DNA of 64,000 nt from Gorsachius magnificus. Taxonomy: Eukaryota; Chordata; Aves; Pelecaniformes; Ardeidae. The stretch covers positions 3,057,385 to 3,121,384 of the forward strand of contig CM067084.1 in assembly GCA_034008185.1 (NCBI GenBank), given 5' to 3'. The translations under genes and the position numbers were made by a program. This document shows, piece after piece, positions 40,661-55,000 of the stretch (position 1 is its first letter; each line of letters begins with the position of its first letter). The notes under the pieces are model-generated. The model was not told the origin of the DNA. It was given only the letters and a program-made list of their open reading frames with translations, and did no database searches.

Positions 40661-43600
40661 TACTTTCCGAGTGAGTAAAAATAACAGGAAAAAAAATCTT
40701 ATATATGGCAGGCTAAACAATAACAAAAAAAAAACCAACCCCAAAACAAAACTCAGGTAAGTACATATATTATGGAACAGTACTCTATTTTGTATAATAA
40801 AATACACGAAGAAGCTAACATTTCCTAGGGAAAATGAATATTAAGTGAAAGACCTCAGATCCTGTGTGAGAGTTCTGAAGAGTCCTACTGCATTCAAAGT
40901 GACAAATGAAATTCTTTTTTTATTACTGCAAAGATGACTCATTCACGGGAGGATATCAGCACCGCATACATGGGAAGCAGCTGTCCGATTAAACGGATAT
41001 TTGGCTATTCTTATCCATTCTCTGTAAGCCTCCTCCAGCACCCACTGAAGTCAACCTGATCTTTGCCTGTGGATTTCAATAGGATCAGTTTATTCCTGGC
41101 CAGGCGGTCCTCAGTCACCGCTCCAGCTCCCTCATGCACTAAGGGACTGTCAGGGACAAAAATCAAAGGAGGAAAACCCCGGGGCAGTTCCATCAACTGG
41201 CTTCACTACAACCCGCAGCCTCAACGATCAACGGTCAGGCAACCTCAGCCCTTCCTCAGCGAGGCCACCAACATTCCTGTCTAGGTGGGATGTTTCCAAT
41301 CCACGCTTTTTTCTTCCCCCCCTTACGTTACCTGTACTATTTCTAAAAGCACATTTTAAAACAGAGAATTTTTCCCTTTTTCTTAAGCTCCCTCCCGTAA
41401 GTTATATAGTACAAAATGAAGTCACACATCCATCACGAGGAAGAGGGTTCCAGTTTTAGCACAGTACGAGGAAAACCTTACATTTTCTAAGGCGGAATAT
41501 TTTATGTAGAAGAATAGAAGATAATGCAAGAAAGCAGAGCTGTAAAAATAATTAAAAACTGAAAGTATGTTAGCCTGCCACTGAATAGAGAACTCTTAAG
41601 TATTTGAGGTAGTTTTTTCTTAGACTTGGAGTGAAAATGTCACAAACAGAAAAACAAAATTCCCTCTCCCTGACTCTGAAAAGAAAATGGCCACGGCTCA
41701 AATTTTGCAGGACAATGCAATCGCTTTGGAGTTTGAGGACCGTATTTCACCTTTTGTAACGATGAAAACTTAGTAACTTTTTCCAAATCTCTACAAAAAT
41801 CAACCTTTCGCTCTACATTATAGAAATTCTGTTCGTGTAAGGGCTAAACAACACCCTGGCCTACGTATTTAACACTATGCTATTGGGACAGAAGCTTGTG
41901 AAGAATTTCTTAATTACTTTTTTGAAATTACTCAGATGCTTTTCCAATATTCCTCAGCTGCACACTTCCATGGCTCCTTTGAATATTCGCCTACATTAAA
42001 AAAGGACTAAAGGTACCCTTTAAAAATTCATTACAATATTTTATATATATTTGAATGACCCTTCTGTGTATCCACTGCAGGATGGATTCCATAGAAACAT
42101 TCTGTATGCGTGTCAGATAAAAACTATCTACACATAGCAAAACTTTGACCCTCCCTCCTGCTTAATCAGCAGCCACCACCCGGCATGGCATTACCTTTGC
42201 ACAGTGAAGATGAAGATGTCCCTATTTTTAACACTTGCACAAACATCCCAGGTAAAGCCACAGATGCCCTAAAGCACTATTTAGGAAGTGAGGATTTTTG
42301 TTGATTCTCTGCTCCTATTTCTCACTGACAACAGGGGTCTCCCACCCCAACAAAAGGGTTGAAGTACCAGCAAGTTTCTGCATTCATCACCTCAAGGAAT
42401 TCAAAGATAGAAGCGAATATGTGACAACGTAAGAAGCTGTAATACAGGTTAAATAACGTCAGCCCACACAAAAATGAACTAAGATGTGCATCCCATTTAC
42501 CTCTCTCTATCAAGTATGACTATCACAGGAGCTCAACTGGAGCGAGCACCTCGCTATCGCAGGGAGAGCATCACTCCCAGTTGCATATACGCTGTTATGA
42601 AATAACGGGAGACTATAAACTAAAATAGGCAGTAAACGGTATTGCAGATAGCCTTTCCCGAACTGCTCAATAGAGTTATCTAAGCAAACTTAAAAGACCA
42701 TTAATTTGAAGGATCTCAACTACCAGAAGTTACTTGCAAAAGTCAAAGCAGAGAAGAATATTTAAAATTTACGTTCCAATGGGTTGCAAGTGCACTAGCT
42801 GCTTTGCAAGGCTGAAGCAAGCATCCTCCTTCTTCAAAAGGCACCATACTGATGGCATATGAACATCTCGAGTTCCTGGTGCTGGGAAAAACTGCCTTCA
42901 TGTCATCCCTCTGCCTTTGCAAATTTCTCTCCATTTGTGATTTTCAAGCTCTTTCTGCTTCTCTAATTAATTTAATCATTATCTTTAGAACCCTATTAAG
43001 TTTATTAATAATTTCAGAACACCAAAGCTCTCCTCGTGCCAACAACGTGGCAATTTGAACAGGACAAGTCACCAACCATAGGACTTTATCTAAAGAACAT
43101 TCTGGTCCTCAAGGTATATTTGCTTAACATTATCTTCAACCATAAATAATCTCTCGTTCCACCACAGAGCTATGCTACAGAAATTGAATGCCATGTTCAC
43201 AAATTACATTTGAAAATATAAAGCACTAAGATGGTTATGTAACATGAGGTGAATTATCTCCTGTTGGAAATCTGCTGGGAAAAATCCTAAATCTCTTGAA
43301 ATCATTAGCAAATCTTTCAGGGATTTCAATGAATTAAGATTATACTCCACGTTATTATAAAACCAAGTTTTTCTTTTACACCCTTTAATTACAGTTCTCT
43401 ATCCCTAAATTATTCTTGCCCATCTCAAACACCTTTTCCAGAAGGAGGCTGGTTCCTCTCATGCGTTCTGTTCCCGTCACATTAACTTTGCATATTAAAG
43501 TTGGTTTGACCATCTCCATTAAAAAAGGATCAAATACCGCTTCCTGTATTTCAGGCTTCTGGACCAATCATCGTTACTACCGCTATGTAGAGAATGGAAA

Positions 43601-45028
43601 ATAACGCTTTATTGCTTGAAATAAAGGAACATGCGCTGCTGAATCCACCCAGATGACTTACAAAACGGCTGAACTGAGAAAAACAGAAAACTGATGTTAA
43701 TTAGCCTTTTCTACCACCTACATATTCACAAGCTGAAGCAATACCTTGGCTCCTCCTAAGCTGCCCTTAGAGATTTTCCTTTCGTTCCTCCATTTTAATG
43801 AAGTCGCCAAGCACCGCTAGGAGCAAACAGGCGCTAAGGTTTTCATCAGAGCACCGTACCAACAGCTAAACACTGCAGGGACAAATCCTCAGTGGACCTC
43901 TAAGCTATGCAGGAGCCTACAGCCCTGCACCAGTTGCATCTCTGCAAATAACTCTATCCTAGCCACACGCGCCTTCCATAACTGCATTTTCATCAGCACC
44001 GCCGCACCGCGGGCACGGGGAGGATAACCAAATCCTAAAACTCAATGAGCGAAGGGCTAAGGCTCCCTTCACAACAGGGGGAAGATGGCCAAGCACGTAC
44101 TTCCTTAGCCTGGGAGAGCTCCTGCTGCAATGCAGAGCTTTGGGCACAGCTATCAATTATTTCCAATTTCACTTGTTTGGGAAACCTTTTTCATAGGCCT
44201 CATCATTCACCCGGCTAATACCATGCACTACTTCAGGGCAACAGCTCTATTAAAGTACATATTGCTGGTGCCTGCATCGGAGGGAAGAGAAGTTAGTATA
44301 TAAATCATTACCAAAGAAGCGACCAAGTGGTTTATCTACCTTTCAGACAGTGCTGCAGGCGTTACCTTGTCCTTATGATAAGAAAAGGAAATAAAATACG
44401 ACTCGGGGAATTTTTTGTCATCCTAAAAATAACCCTGATGCAGAGGTCATTCGCTGAAGCTGCCATTTGCCAAACGCAATTAGGCTGAGCAGCGCAGCCA
44501 GCGTGGGTGCGGTGTCAGTGGGTGACGGCCGGCTTCTTCACGGAAAACACAGCAACAGTATTTAAAATATAGCACGGATTTCAGCTAGTTGCTATGGAGT
44601 CTCCATGCATTTCCTCAGAAAAATTTTGCTGCTATACATCAGTTGCTATTGCCACTGACCAGCCAAAATAACTTTTTGGTTTTTTTAAAAATTCTAATTC
44701 ACTTTTTTGTCTCCAGGAAATGCCATTTTGCAAAATGACTCCATAATCATTAAAGCCAAGCCTGCTTTGCACACAGCAGCCTGGCACATCAATTTAAGGC
44801 TCACATCAGCGATTTATATTTTACTGAATTCCTCCTGCAAAGTTGTAACACTCTACCAAAATACTTTCAAAATGTATCTATCCACATGTATTTTTTTCCC
44901 ATGAGCAGCAGAAAAAGAAAGAGGCACCATCTGGAAAACGACTGCTTTTTTTTCTTTTGCTGTTTATACATAAAGTTTGGGGTTTTTTTTAATTTGGTGC
45001 AAGAATGCAAGTTGTATAATGAGACAAA

Positions 45029-45105
45029 TCATAGAATAGAATCATAGAATGTTTTGGGTTGGAAGGGACCCCTAGAGGTCATCTAGTCCAACCCCAAATC
45101 AAGCA
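45029..45105 (-). mobile_element. Short CR1 LINE tail
   Basis: Read on the plus strand it begins with repeated ATAGAAT units, then GTTTTGGGTTGGAAGGGACC, CCTAGAGGTCATCTAGTCCA and ACCCC. This is the complement of a CR1 3' end. Only about 75 bp remain. It shares its tail with the longer copy at 47331. Confidence 0.88.
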
Positions 45106-47330
45106 TCTTATTTCAATAACCTCTTTCCAACAGTGACTGAGCAGAGCTAACATTCAATCTGTGCAGAGGCTAAAACAGAGGTAACTTAAACTGCTGCCTG
45201 ACTTCACTAAGTGGAATTGAGTCTACCCGGCCTGGAAATGCAGGCGACAGCAACGATTCCGCTCCCCCAGGCAGCTCTGATGTCCAGCATCACATTCATC
45301 AGCAAAACTGGAGCGTACTTGCTGAGCGCAACTATTCCCCGTTAGCCGCTCAGGGCCTGAAGTTCTGCTCTTTGGTAAATCTAAGTTACTGCCTCTTCTT
45401 GCTACAGCGGCGACAGTATTATCAACGCGGTGCGTGTCAGCTCTTTCCTCTCTGCGGCATCGGTGCCTTTAAAATAAAAAAATGAAGCAAGGGAGGAAGA
45501 AAGCTCAACCAGGTCCAGCCGGTCCTGACTAAATCATGGCCTGAGCACTGAGGGACTAACGGGCTTTCACCTGCTGGGTCTCCTGCTACGCTGTCGGCTT
45601 CACTGGTTTTGAGCAGCGACGTCTCTTTGTTAGATCTCCTGACGTAGCGCAAGCCAGAAACAGTAAATAATTAAAAATAAGCTTAAATTATTAAACCTAG
45701 AACAGCCTAGAAAGGTTTGTAATTACGGTTCTATAGGCTGAAATTATTTTCTACCAGCCTGGGCAAATAAGAGCTACATCCATTTCGGGTGAACGCTGGT
45801 CCTCAACACTGGCTTTATTTTACATACAGAAATAAAGAGAATGCAGATCTCAAATATAGGGGAAAAGAAATCCACATCCTTCCATAGGTCACGTGCAAGA
45901 ACAGCATCCCATTAATATTTTCTAAATATGAAACACTCCAAGTTTTTCATGCCCTGGTCCAACCACCTCCTTTGTAGACACTTGGTCTCAATGGGCTTTT
46001 TCAGTGCATATGCAAACAAGGTAACTTTTTAAATCTTGTGTTACTTTTCATCCCCTTTCTCTTCCTGCTCTTTCTTATTCTCTCTTCATCAGAAAGAGAA
46101 CAGAGTCTGCAATACAATCCCCACCAGCTACGGTGGGAAGTTTTGCTAGAGGATAAGCTGACCTTAAACAGCAGAGTTCCCAAATGTGTACTCTGAAACC
46201 TATTTAGGCTCAGTTCCCTAAAACTGCCCTAAGCAGCTAATAAACATGCTGTATTTTGAAGACGTTAACATGCTAAATTCTTCATTAGCATCAACAAGTA
46301 GATGGTAATTATGGACTTTTTTTTTTTTAATTGCGGCCTTTGTTTTCAGTCACTTGTAAAAGGGCAGGTAGCAATTAATCTGTATTGATCCCTGTAGAAG
46401 GTCTTCGTATAGGAATGAGCGTTAACGTGGTTTTGAAGCAATCCCTGAAAAGCCATCAGCAAAACACTGACGTGTTCCAATATAGGCAACTTTTATAAGT
46501 AATTGCCAAAAGCCCTTGAACAGTTCCAACATGTTAGCACCTCGTACAGTGCCAACTTTGGGCACCATCTGAAATTCCCTTAATTCAGATTTCACTACCA
46601 TATATGCTCTAATACCGTATATAATTGTGTAACAGCGTAGAATATCTACTCCTACTTACAGCCGGACAACTCCATGGGCTGGTGAAGTAAAAAAAAAAAT
46701 AAATGTTGATTTTAGCTGTCTAAGGCTAAAGGATTACTAACAGGAACTAACAGGAAAAATCCTTTTTACTACCAGCTGTAGCATTTTGCTATGATTCTGA
46801 GGAAAAAAAATAGTAAGTTTAGATAAAGTTCATTACAAGCTCACAAAAACGCAAAAAATTTCTTAAAAATTGAAAGTAGTTTCAGGAACTTACACACCAT
46901 TTTGTTAGGACAAGAACAGATCCTAGGGGGAGAAAAGGTTTTTCATAACCCCTGAAAAATCCTACAGGACTGATGTTGTTGACCTACAACTGACAACTCT
47001 CTCTGACATCGGGGATCTTTTTCTAAATAGAGACAAGTTCAGGTCTCTACTTTAGAATGTGTTCTATATCTCGACTGGAAATGAGTATAGAAAAATATTT
47101 AGAGGGGAACGTTTTCCATTACATCGGTCAACAAACCCCTTTACTACTGATAGCAGATCAAGGCTTTGTTTAGTTCTACTCTTTACAGTGTCTTTAGCAT
47201 GACGCTGTATGACTAATAAAGATCACTGCCTAAATTTGTATTTTCTTATTTGAATATGATCAGGACTTGAAGGGATGACTGCCCGTCACCTCATTAACCT
47301 CCACTTTACGCAGTAACTCATTACTTCTTC

Positions 47331-47560
47331 ATAGAATCATAGAATGTTTTGGGTTGGAAGGGACCCCTAGAGGTCACCCAGCCCAACCCCCCTGCAGGAG
47401 CAGGGACACCCTTAACCAGACCAGGCTGCTCAGAGCCCCGTCCAACCTGGCCTGGAATGTTCCCAGGGATGGGGCCTCCACCCCCTCTCTGGGCAACCCC
47501 TGCCAGGGTTTCACTACCCTCACTGTAAAGAATTTCTTCCTTATATCTAGTCTAAACGAC
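47331..47560 (-). mobile_element. CR1 LINE 3' fragment
   Basis: Complement of a CR1 3' end: ATAGAATCATAGAATG, GGGTTGGAAGGGACCCC, then TTAACCAGACCAGGCTGCTC and the piece matching the end of ORF2, with AAGAATTTCTTCCTTATATC. It is 5'-truncated near 47560 and the same subfamily as the 45.0-kb tail. Confidence 0.92.
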
Positions 47561-49318
47561 TTTAAAGTCTTCATGCAGGAGTTAAATACCAGACAGCATC
47601 CCAAACTGTACATTGAACACTTTTTTCCATCTTCACTATGTTGACTAAACAGGAAGAAATTCAAATATATGCTTGACCAAGAAATACATGTTTATAAAAC
47701 CGCATTGTTTAAATTCTGAAGCAACGCTAATATGTGTTTGCAAAGAAAAGGTTGAAAACCAGTTTCTATCACAGGGCAGATGCAGGCCACGATGCTTCCT
47801 GTGCTCCTGATCCCCAGAAATGCGCTCCAGTTGGGCTGCGAGTCTTTGCTGGAGAGGGCACCGTCTCAGGGAAAGAACTGTTGCCTGAATGGCAATAATC
47901 CTACCGTGCTGCTTAGGGGCATCCTCGCCGCTTGCATGCTCTGGATACGCTATATGTTGGCAAATGTACACACCAGGGCACGGCTCCAAATCTTGCCATT
48001 AAAGTATGATCTCTCAATGCTCGTATGCCACTATTACTTCAGGTGCCAAACTTTCCCCAGGAGCTCAATGGAAAAGCCTGAGGGACTAAATTACAGAAGC
48101 CAGGTTCCTAAAAGCTTGACATTTCCAGTTTAACGTTTGACATCTACATTACTTTTTTAGCTCTTGACCTCCATTTGTAAAATTTCCCTTAACACACTTT
48201 TTTTTTTTTTGAATCGCTTAACACAAAACTGCCCAAACATAATGTAATCATTCTTCCAGTGGTGCAGAAAATGTCCACCAATGTAAAGGACGTTTTACGA
48301 GAAGGCACACAAAACCAAACAAAAAGCTGTAAAAGTTTATCGGGGATAATTTCCTTCAACGCGTCAATGCTCTCTCCATTTTTTTAATCACTCATAGTTC
48401 CTGATAAGTAGGATCCACACTTGTTAAATTTGTAGAGACCAGGATAGGTTGCATCACCATAGGCAGGTGCTGCCTTTTCTCCTCTCTCGCTTGCTCTTTT
48501 TAAAGTTCAGCAAAAGTTGGTTTTGCTGAAATAGATGGAGTGAGAGGTGAAAACTCAGGCATTTTGGATGCTTTCATGACTTTACGTAAACAGTCACATT
48601 ATGAGTTGATCCAGCCATAAAATCCAAAGTGTACACCAATAAATTGGATCGCATCGAGCAAGCTTTACAATACAGAAGGATAGACTGAGCATGCCAGGAA
48701 CACATTTTCCCCTTCCCATGTACAGTATCTAATGCAATGGAGCTGTGAGCCCAATGGTTTATCACCATCAGGGGGAGGAAGGTGAGAGAAAGAAGTGATA
48801 TACACACATAGTTGTATCGCTCCATCTTCTCATGGCTAGATGAGAGCTGTAGCCCCAAATACCAGCAAGGAATGGTGTACAAGCTGCCAACCAAGTAGCA
48901 GCTCTGAAGGCCCCAGTAAGTCAGATGTCTCCCAGCCAAGTATTCCTCCTGCCCCGTCTTCTTGGGAGGGAAATATCAGGCAGAACTACTACAACCTTTG
49001 TGAAAGGGTTATAATATAGCTCGATTTCCTTCATTCACCCCACGCCTCCCTGCACAGCTAGCAGGGAGTGAGAGAGGATCTAAGCTTCAGACCACTCCTG
49101 AGCCCATCATGCCAATTAGCCAGAGGGGACAAGTACCAGCAGGTGCAATGCGTGCACTGTATGAGCCCTAGACCCAAGCCCAAGCGTGCTTCTCTTCACT
49201 AAATTCGCAAGAAGCAATTATCACCGCTATCTTTATTTCATGATACCCATCTACTAACCTACCCCACGATCCTGTCTCTTGAGGCAATATTTTCTCCAGT
49301 ATTCCAGGTATGAATTAA

Positions 49319-49492
49319 TCATAGAATCATAGAATCCCAGGTTGGAAGGGACCTCAAGGATCACCTGGTCCAAACTTTCTAGGCAAGAGCACAGTCTAGA
49401 CAAGATGGCCCAGCACCCTGTCCAGCTGAGTCTTGAAAGTGTCCAGTGTGGCAGAGTCAACCACTCCCCTGGGGAGATCATTCCAACGGTTG
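49319..49492 (-). mobile_element. CR1 LINE 3' fragment (copy B', inverted partner of B)
   Basis: Complement of CR1, starting with ATCATAGAATCATAGAATCC and ending in GGGGAGATCATTCCAACGG. It is almost identical to the plus-oriented copy at 24238-24441 except for a shorter 5' end and about three substitutions. Confidence 0.93.
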
Positions 49493-51200
49493 CCTTTGAA
49501 TGATCAGCTCAATGCAAAGCTGTGAAGAGGCATATTTACTCAAGATAACAAAACCACACTTAGGTACGAGATCTCTGTTTTGACATACTGTCTACATATG
49601 ATGTATTGAGACCAAATAAGTCTTGTCTTTCAAAAATTACTACGGAAATTAAATGTAAAAACCGCATATAATTTATGTGATGATTAGACAACAATATAAA
49701 GGTGAGCAAATTTAAACTCGTAGTGGAGATTGCTCCTTTCCCACCAGAATTAAGGGAACTGGAGAGCATCAGTCTTTACTACAACCCCTGGCTTGCTTTA
49801 TTTCAGAATATTGTGTATTTGTTCCCTGTTTAATTATGGCAAGCAGTGTGAAACTCTCAAAGAAGAGTAGAGAAATAATGACACTTGGCACTACGGTAAC
49901 GTTCTGTAGTATCTGCAGAAAGGTGAAAAGAGCTTAATCAGCCATCATTTTGGAGCCCAGCTTGGTTTTTCACATTTAAATTAGACCCACAGTGAACTTA
50001 GTAGCTAACTCGCCTGAGGAAGATGAACTGAACAGGACATGCGTACTAAACACAGCGAGAGCGCCTGCCCAGCCAAGAATTTGCAAGCTTCAGCAGTGTT
50101 GCAGTCACGTGCCTATCACCCCTCGGAGACAACACCTAAAAACTGAAGCAGAAAATACCAATCTATTCTAAAAATGCAATGTCATCAAAAGACGCTCCGT
50201 TTTACAAGGAAGCAAACAGTGGGATATCTTTTTCATGCCAATACCTACATAATGAAAGCAGAAGTTTGAGATACAGAAGGTAAAAGGCCACCAGGAATAG
50301 GCACCACCTACGCAAACACTCAGTTACAAAACACCAAAAAGATATTTTTTTTTTTTTCCCCCATGGCTGAAGAGGCATTTGAAACATCTAGAAATCCTAG
50401 TGAATCACAAAGATGTTTGCCAAGGCAACGAACAGAATGTTGAACGGATAAGACATATTCAGTGCTAAAGAAAAAACAGTAGGGTAAAGCTGCAATAAAC
50501 CTTGAAAGCTTTAAGTATACAGAGGTTAAACAGCGAGAGACTCTTTCATTCTCTTCCTCAGCCCAATACAAACTCTATGCTGATCCTGCGGCGCGTTCAC
50601 ACCAGGGGAGATGCCGTCTGGCGTCCATGAAGCAAAGCAGGAGCGACCGAGAGCGAAGAACCGTACCTCCACATGGCTTCCTCCTTGGGATACCTTTTCC
50701 TAGCGTGCCCAAGCACTCATTAATTCCTCCATGTCCTCCCTTTCCCACTGAAGCCTTGGCCCTTTCCAAAGGGATGAACTTTGTGGCTACTGGCCTCAGT
50801 GCAGAGCCCACGTACCAGCTGACAAATACCCACTTCCCCTGCTGAAGGTACACTGGAATTTCAAATGGGCTTCTCCACCCGGTTCAGCCTCAAACATGAC
50901 ATCATTTTCCATGTGAGTTTTGTAACGTAACATTTCTTTCTGGTACTCGGTCTGTGAAAAAGGAGACGGTAATGGGAAAAAATGTTTGCTGTTGAAGAAA
51001 AACAAAGCAGGCTGTCTTCTGCAGCTATGCGATGGAAGCCATTTACCCAACGTTAACTCTTCCCCATACACACCTGAATTCTGCTGACAGCAGCAGCTCT
51101 TTATTTCTCCTTCCATCCTCATCTTTTTGCAGATATGGCCTAGCAGCAGCAGCTTGGTGCGAGCTTTGACAGTGCTTAGGGTGTCAAGTGAAGGACAAAA

Positions 51201-51479
51201 TTACAGAATCCCAGAATGGCAAGGGTTGGAAGGGCCCTCGGGAGATCACCCAGTCCAACCCCCCTGCTCAAGCAGGTTCTCCTAGAGCATGTTACACAGG
51301 ACTGCGTCCAGGCGGGCGTTGAATATCTCCAGAGAAGGAGACTCCACAGCCCCCCTGGGCAGCCTGGGCCAGTGCTCTGTCGCCCTCAGAGTAAAGTAGT
51401 TCTTCCTCACATTCAGCTGAAACCTCTTATGCTTCAGTTTGTGCCCTGTGCCCCTTGTCCTGGCGCTGGGCACCACTGC
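51201..51479 (-). mobile_element. CR1 LINE 3' fragment (copy A', inverted partner of A)
   Basis: Complement of the same CR1 subfamily as 20189-20466: TTACAGAATCCCAGAATGGC, GGTTGGAAGGGCCC, AATATCTCCAGAGAAGGAG and CTTGTCCTGGCGCTGGGC. Nearly the same 5' truncation point as copy A, but with several substitutions. Confidence 0.92.
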
Positions 51480-51949
51480 AAATTCACTGAGATGTAACTG
51501 TTTCCTAATCTCGTTTGGTGAGCAACGGTGAATATTCCAGATACTGTGGGACGTTTTGTGCTCAAGAGTGCTGAACTCGTGAGGCTGGCGTTTAAAAAAG
51601 GTATAAAAGCTAAAAAAAACTTTTTAAAAACTGTGTATTTAAATGCTAAATAAATACCCACTTACTGCTAGTAGAGCCCAGAGGTCAAACTCTGTCCTCA
51701 TCACTGATGGTAGAAGGGTAACAGGCGTCAGCTTACCGTATTTGTATGCTCAAAAATCAGTTTTATTTGGCAGCAGAATCAATTTTTGATAGCAACTTTT
51801 TTGGTTTGGTGTTTTATTTTTTGGTGGGTTTTCTAAAATCCTTTCAACACTTGTCACACGCAAAGGCAGGAAGCTCCGTCTGCTTCGAGAAGTATTTTAG
51901 AAAGGGATAAGCACGCGCATGTTACACACCGCCGGGGGCGAGGAACCTG

Positions 51950-52045
51950 GCTTCCAAGGCTGCAATTCTAGCTTTGCTGCTGACTCCGCGAGTGACCACC
52001 GCATCACCACGCCGCTTCCCTCTCCTCACTCTGCAAAAGATGAGC
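51950..52045 (+). repeat. Possible MIR-type SINE relic
   Basis: AATTCTAGCTTTGCTGCTGA, then CTCCGCGAGTGACC, resembles the MIR core (TTCTGGCTCTGCCACTGACT, then GCTGTGTGACC), followed by a CTTCCCTCTCCTCACTCTGC stretch that could match CTCTCTGTGCCTCAG. The match is short and by eye only. Confidence 0.3.
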
Positions 52046-55000
52046 CATGTTCAGCTCCCTCGAAAGACGCTGAGAGGCAAGCAGAGCTGGGCCTTCCACA
52101 TTCCAAATTTAGGTACAACGGAATTAGTCATGCCTAAATTTCAATAAAATCTGCATATTTTAAGCTGCTCACCTCCCTCTGTCAGTACCTAGCTTTGAAT
52201 GGTCTTGATACGTTTGGGTATCCCTGCAACTATGCAGCCTGTTGGAGGTTTTATAGCTTATATACGTGTATTTACATCAGTGTGTGGTTTTCAACATTGC
52301 AAGGAAAGATTGCACTCATAAAAGAGGAAATGTCCCATTTGGATCCAAGATGAGCAAAGCTGACTCTTGCCAACCGGTTTTAAAAATCCACCAAGTCAGT
52401 CTCAGGAAGAATGCAGGGGAGGGTCTTGAAATTTGCCTTCAGCCTGCAAACACCTTTTCCCAATTTTTGGGTGTGGAATAATTCTGTTGATCCTGAAAGA
52501 ACTACAAATGTCTAAAGACTGCAAAGACATCCTCTGAGCAAGAATGCTGCCGATGCTGCCCTTTTCCCAGCTCTGCTGATGGCCAGGGAGTTGCTGTTGT
52601 CCAGAGCTATGTCAAATGGCAGATAGAAGGACATTTAAGAAGATTCTGGCCCTATCCGAGAAGCACAGAAGCTACCGCCATGGTTTGCAATGCCGGTACC
52701 CAGACAGATGATGATCACACTGCAAAACATCATTAAGCAAAATACTCAAGAGAAGAGGCAAAGCCACAGAGATCCCACGCTCCGCAGCATCCTTGGAAGC
52801 TAGGAGAAGCACGGGACAGCACTAATAGACACCCAACACGCTGGCTAAAGTCATGGCCCTTCATTATTCTCTTTTGCATAACCAGGATGTGCCAGGGTCA
52901 GAGAAAAAGTTTCCATCCCAAGGCCAAACCAGTGCTTCATGCACGCAGCACGTATCGGTATAGGACGTATATCCAAACGAGGTCTTGAAAAGATGGTTTG
53001 CAATACCTTACATCTGCATATTGCCCCTCTCACTATCGTTCCTACAAACAAAATGGACCTCGGTTGTACTGAAAATCCGGGCGCTGCAATGCAATAGCTT
53101 TTCGATAAATCACAAAGCCGGGACCATACTCCCTATATGCAGAAAGAGTTTAAGTGCCGAGAGCAATCAAGCAATATTCATTTACGTTTTGTCACTCGTG
53201 GGCCTGCACACAGAATTTGTTCATAGCCTCCATTTTCCAAGGAAGTCAACAAAAAATGAGAAGGCTCTGCACCCACTCGGAGACAGTCACATTTCACAGA
53301 ACAATTTATTTTTCTTCAGCAATTTAAGTGCCATATATATATAAATCTATGTCTCTCACAGATACATATATCTCACTTGAACTGATGAATACAAATATTC
53401 TATACAACATATCTATTTTGTGTATATTGTGTCTATGAGTGCGTGCGCATACATATGAATATATCTAATCTGCTCTACACCATGCATCCTGCACAGTATG
53501 AGCACGTATACACACAAACATAAACAAACTCATCCTTGCGTTGCTGCATGCCCTGTGCAGAAGGAGGGAGAGGGAGGATGCCCAGCCTAACCCACGCCCG
53601 CGCCATCGGAAGGCGAGTTTAGGGTGCAGCCAAGCGCTTGTTTACGTAACAGCAAGGTACAGCCGCAGTAAGAGGGCGACAGGAGCGAGGGCCATTCCTG
53701 AATTTTAAAAAGAAAGAAAAGCAAGCAGCATGAAGGTATGCTCCATATTTTCTAAGCCAAGGCTACTGGTGTTTCCTAGATCTGAACATCTGGTTAGCAG
53801 CCTGCATCGCCATACAGCGTTACTAACCCGTATGCGGCCTGAGCCCGTCTACTTGCGGGCAGGGATACGCGGCAGTCTGGGAAAGGGATAGCAGAAGGGG
53901 CAGTGTTAATTCTGTCCAGCTTTAATTAAAGTAGTAGAATACACATTTGAATCAAACACACTGATGAAATAGGCTATGAGAAAAATCAGGAAAACCACCA
54001 CAGACTGTGAGGAAGGAACTGAGATGGGTGCTGGGCAAACACGTAAAGACGACAACCCTCCAGCAAGGACATCCACACATGAAATACATTTTTTAAAAGG
54101 CTGTTTTGTAGAGAATTCCACAATCAAAAATGTAATCACAAAAACTCCCTTATGCTGCAGTGTCCCACTTAGGGGATTAGGTTAGTAATCACAATCTGCC
54201 CCAAGCAGCTCTGCCCCAGCATCCAAGCCCTGCGTACATCAGAGCCGGCGTTCTCGCTCTGATAAAGAGAATTCTAATGCAACTTAATGAACTCTGCAAA
54301 TCGAGCCTTTATAAGCCAGGGAGATCATATCCAATGGTCCCAAAGATATCAAACACCCTCGGGAATTTTATTTAAGCCATGCATTTCAGAAAATGAAAAT
54401 CTGTAAGATCGAATATAAAATGAATTCCGAATTTCTCAGGTACGCCAAGGGAGCAGATGGCTTCCGAATCCTAGAGATCTGCCAAAAGGATCTGTAAATT
54501 CAAACATTACATGGCTGGATTCTGCTCCTCTTCTTCTTACAGAGAGATCTGTGTTTACATGCAACGTAGCAGAAAACTAAAACCAGGACAGATTATGTCT
54601 CTTGATATTACCCCTTCCCGAAGAAATTTATAAAGAACGGATCAAAACATGGTGTTGGTGAATGAGTTAATGCATACCACAGCCGAGAGATTCCTGAGAC
54701 AGGAGAAAAGAAACAGCAACGAGGAGGCATTAACGCAGGCACTCCCAATGTGATGGAGTCCTAAACCTAACCTTAACGGAAGCTTCAGGGGTTTTAATAT
54801 TTTCTCCATTACTGTATTTTATTTGTGTCCTTAGAAACTATATATAGAATGATCGTGTCCTCTAGAGAGTGATCTGGCAAATAAATAATCTCTATTGATT
54901 TTTTCTTTCTTTTTTTTCCCCCCGAGGCAATCAGAGATGTCATTCCTCATTTCTAACACAGAAGGAAAACAACAGTTAATTATAAATTAGGAGAAACCCC

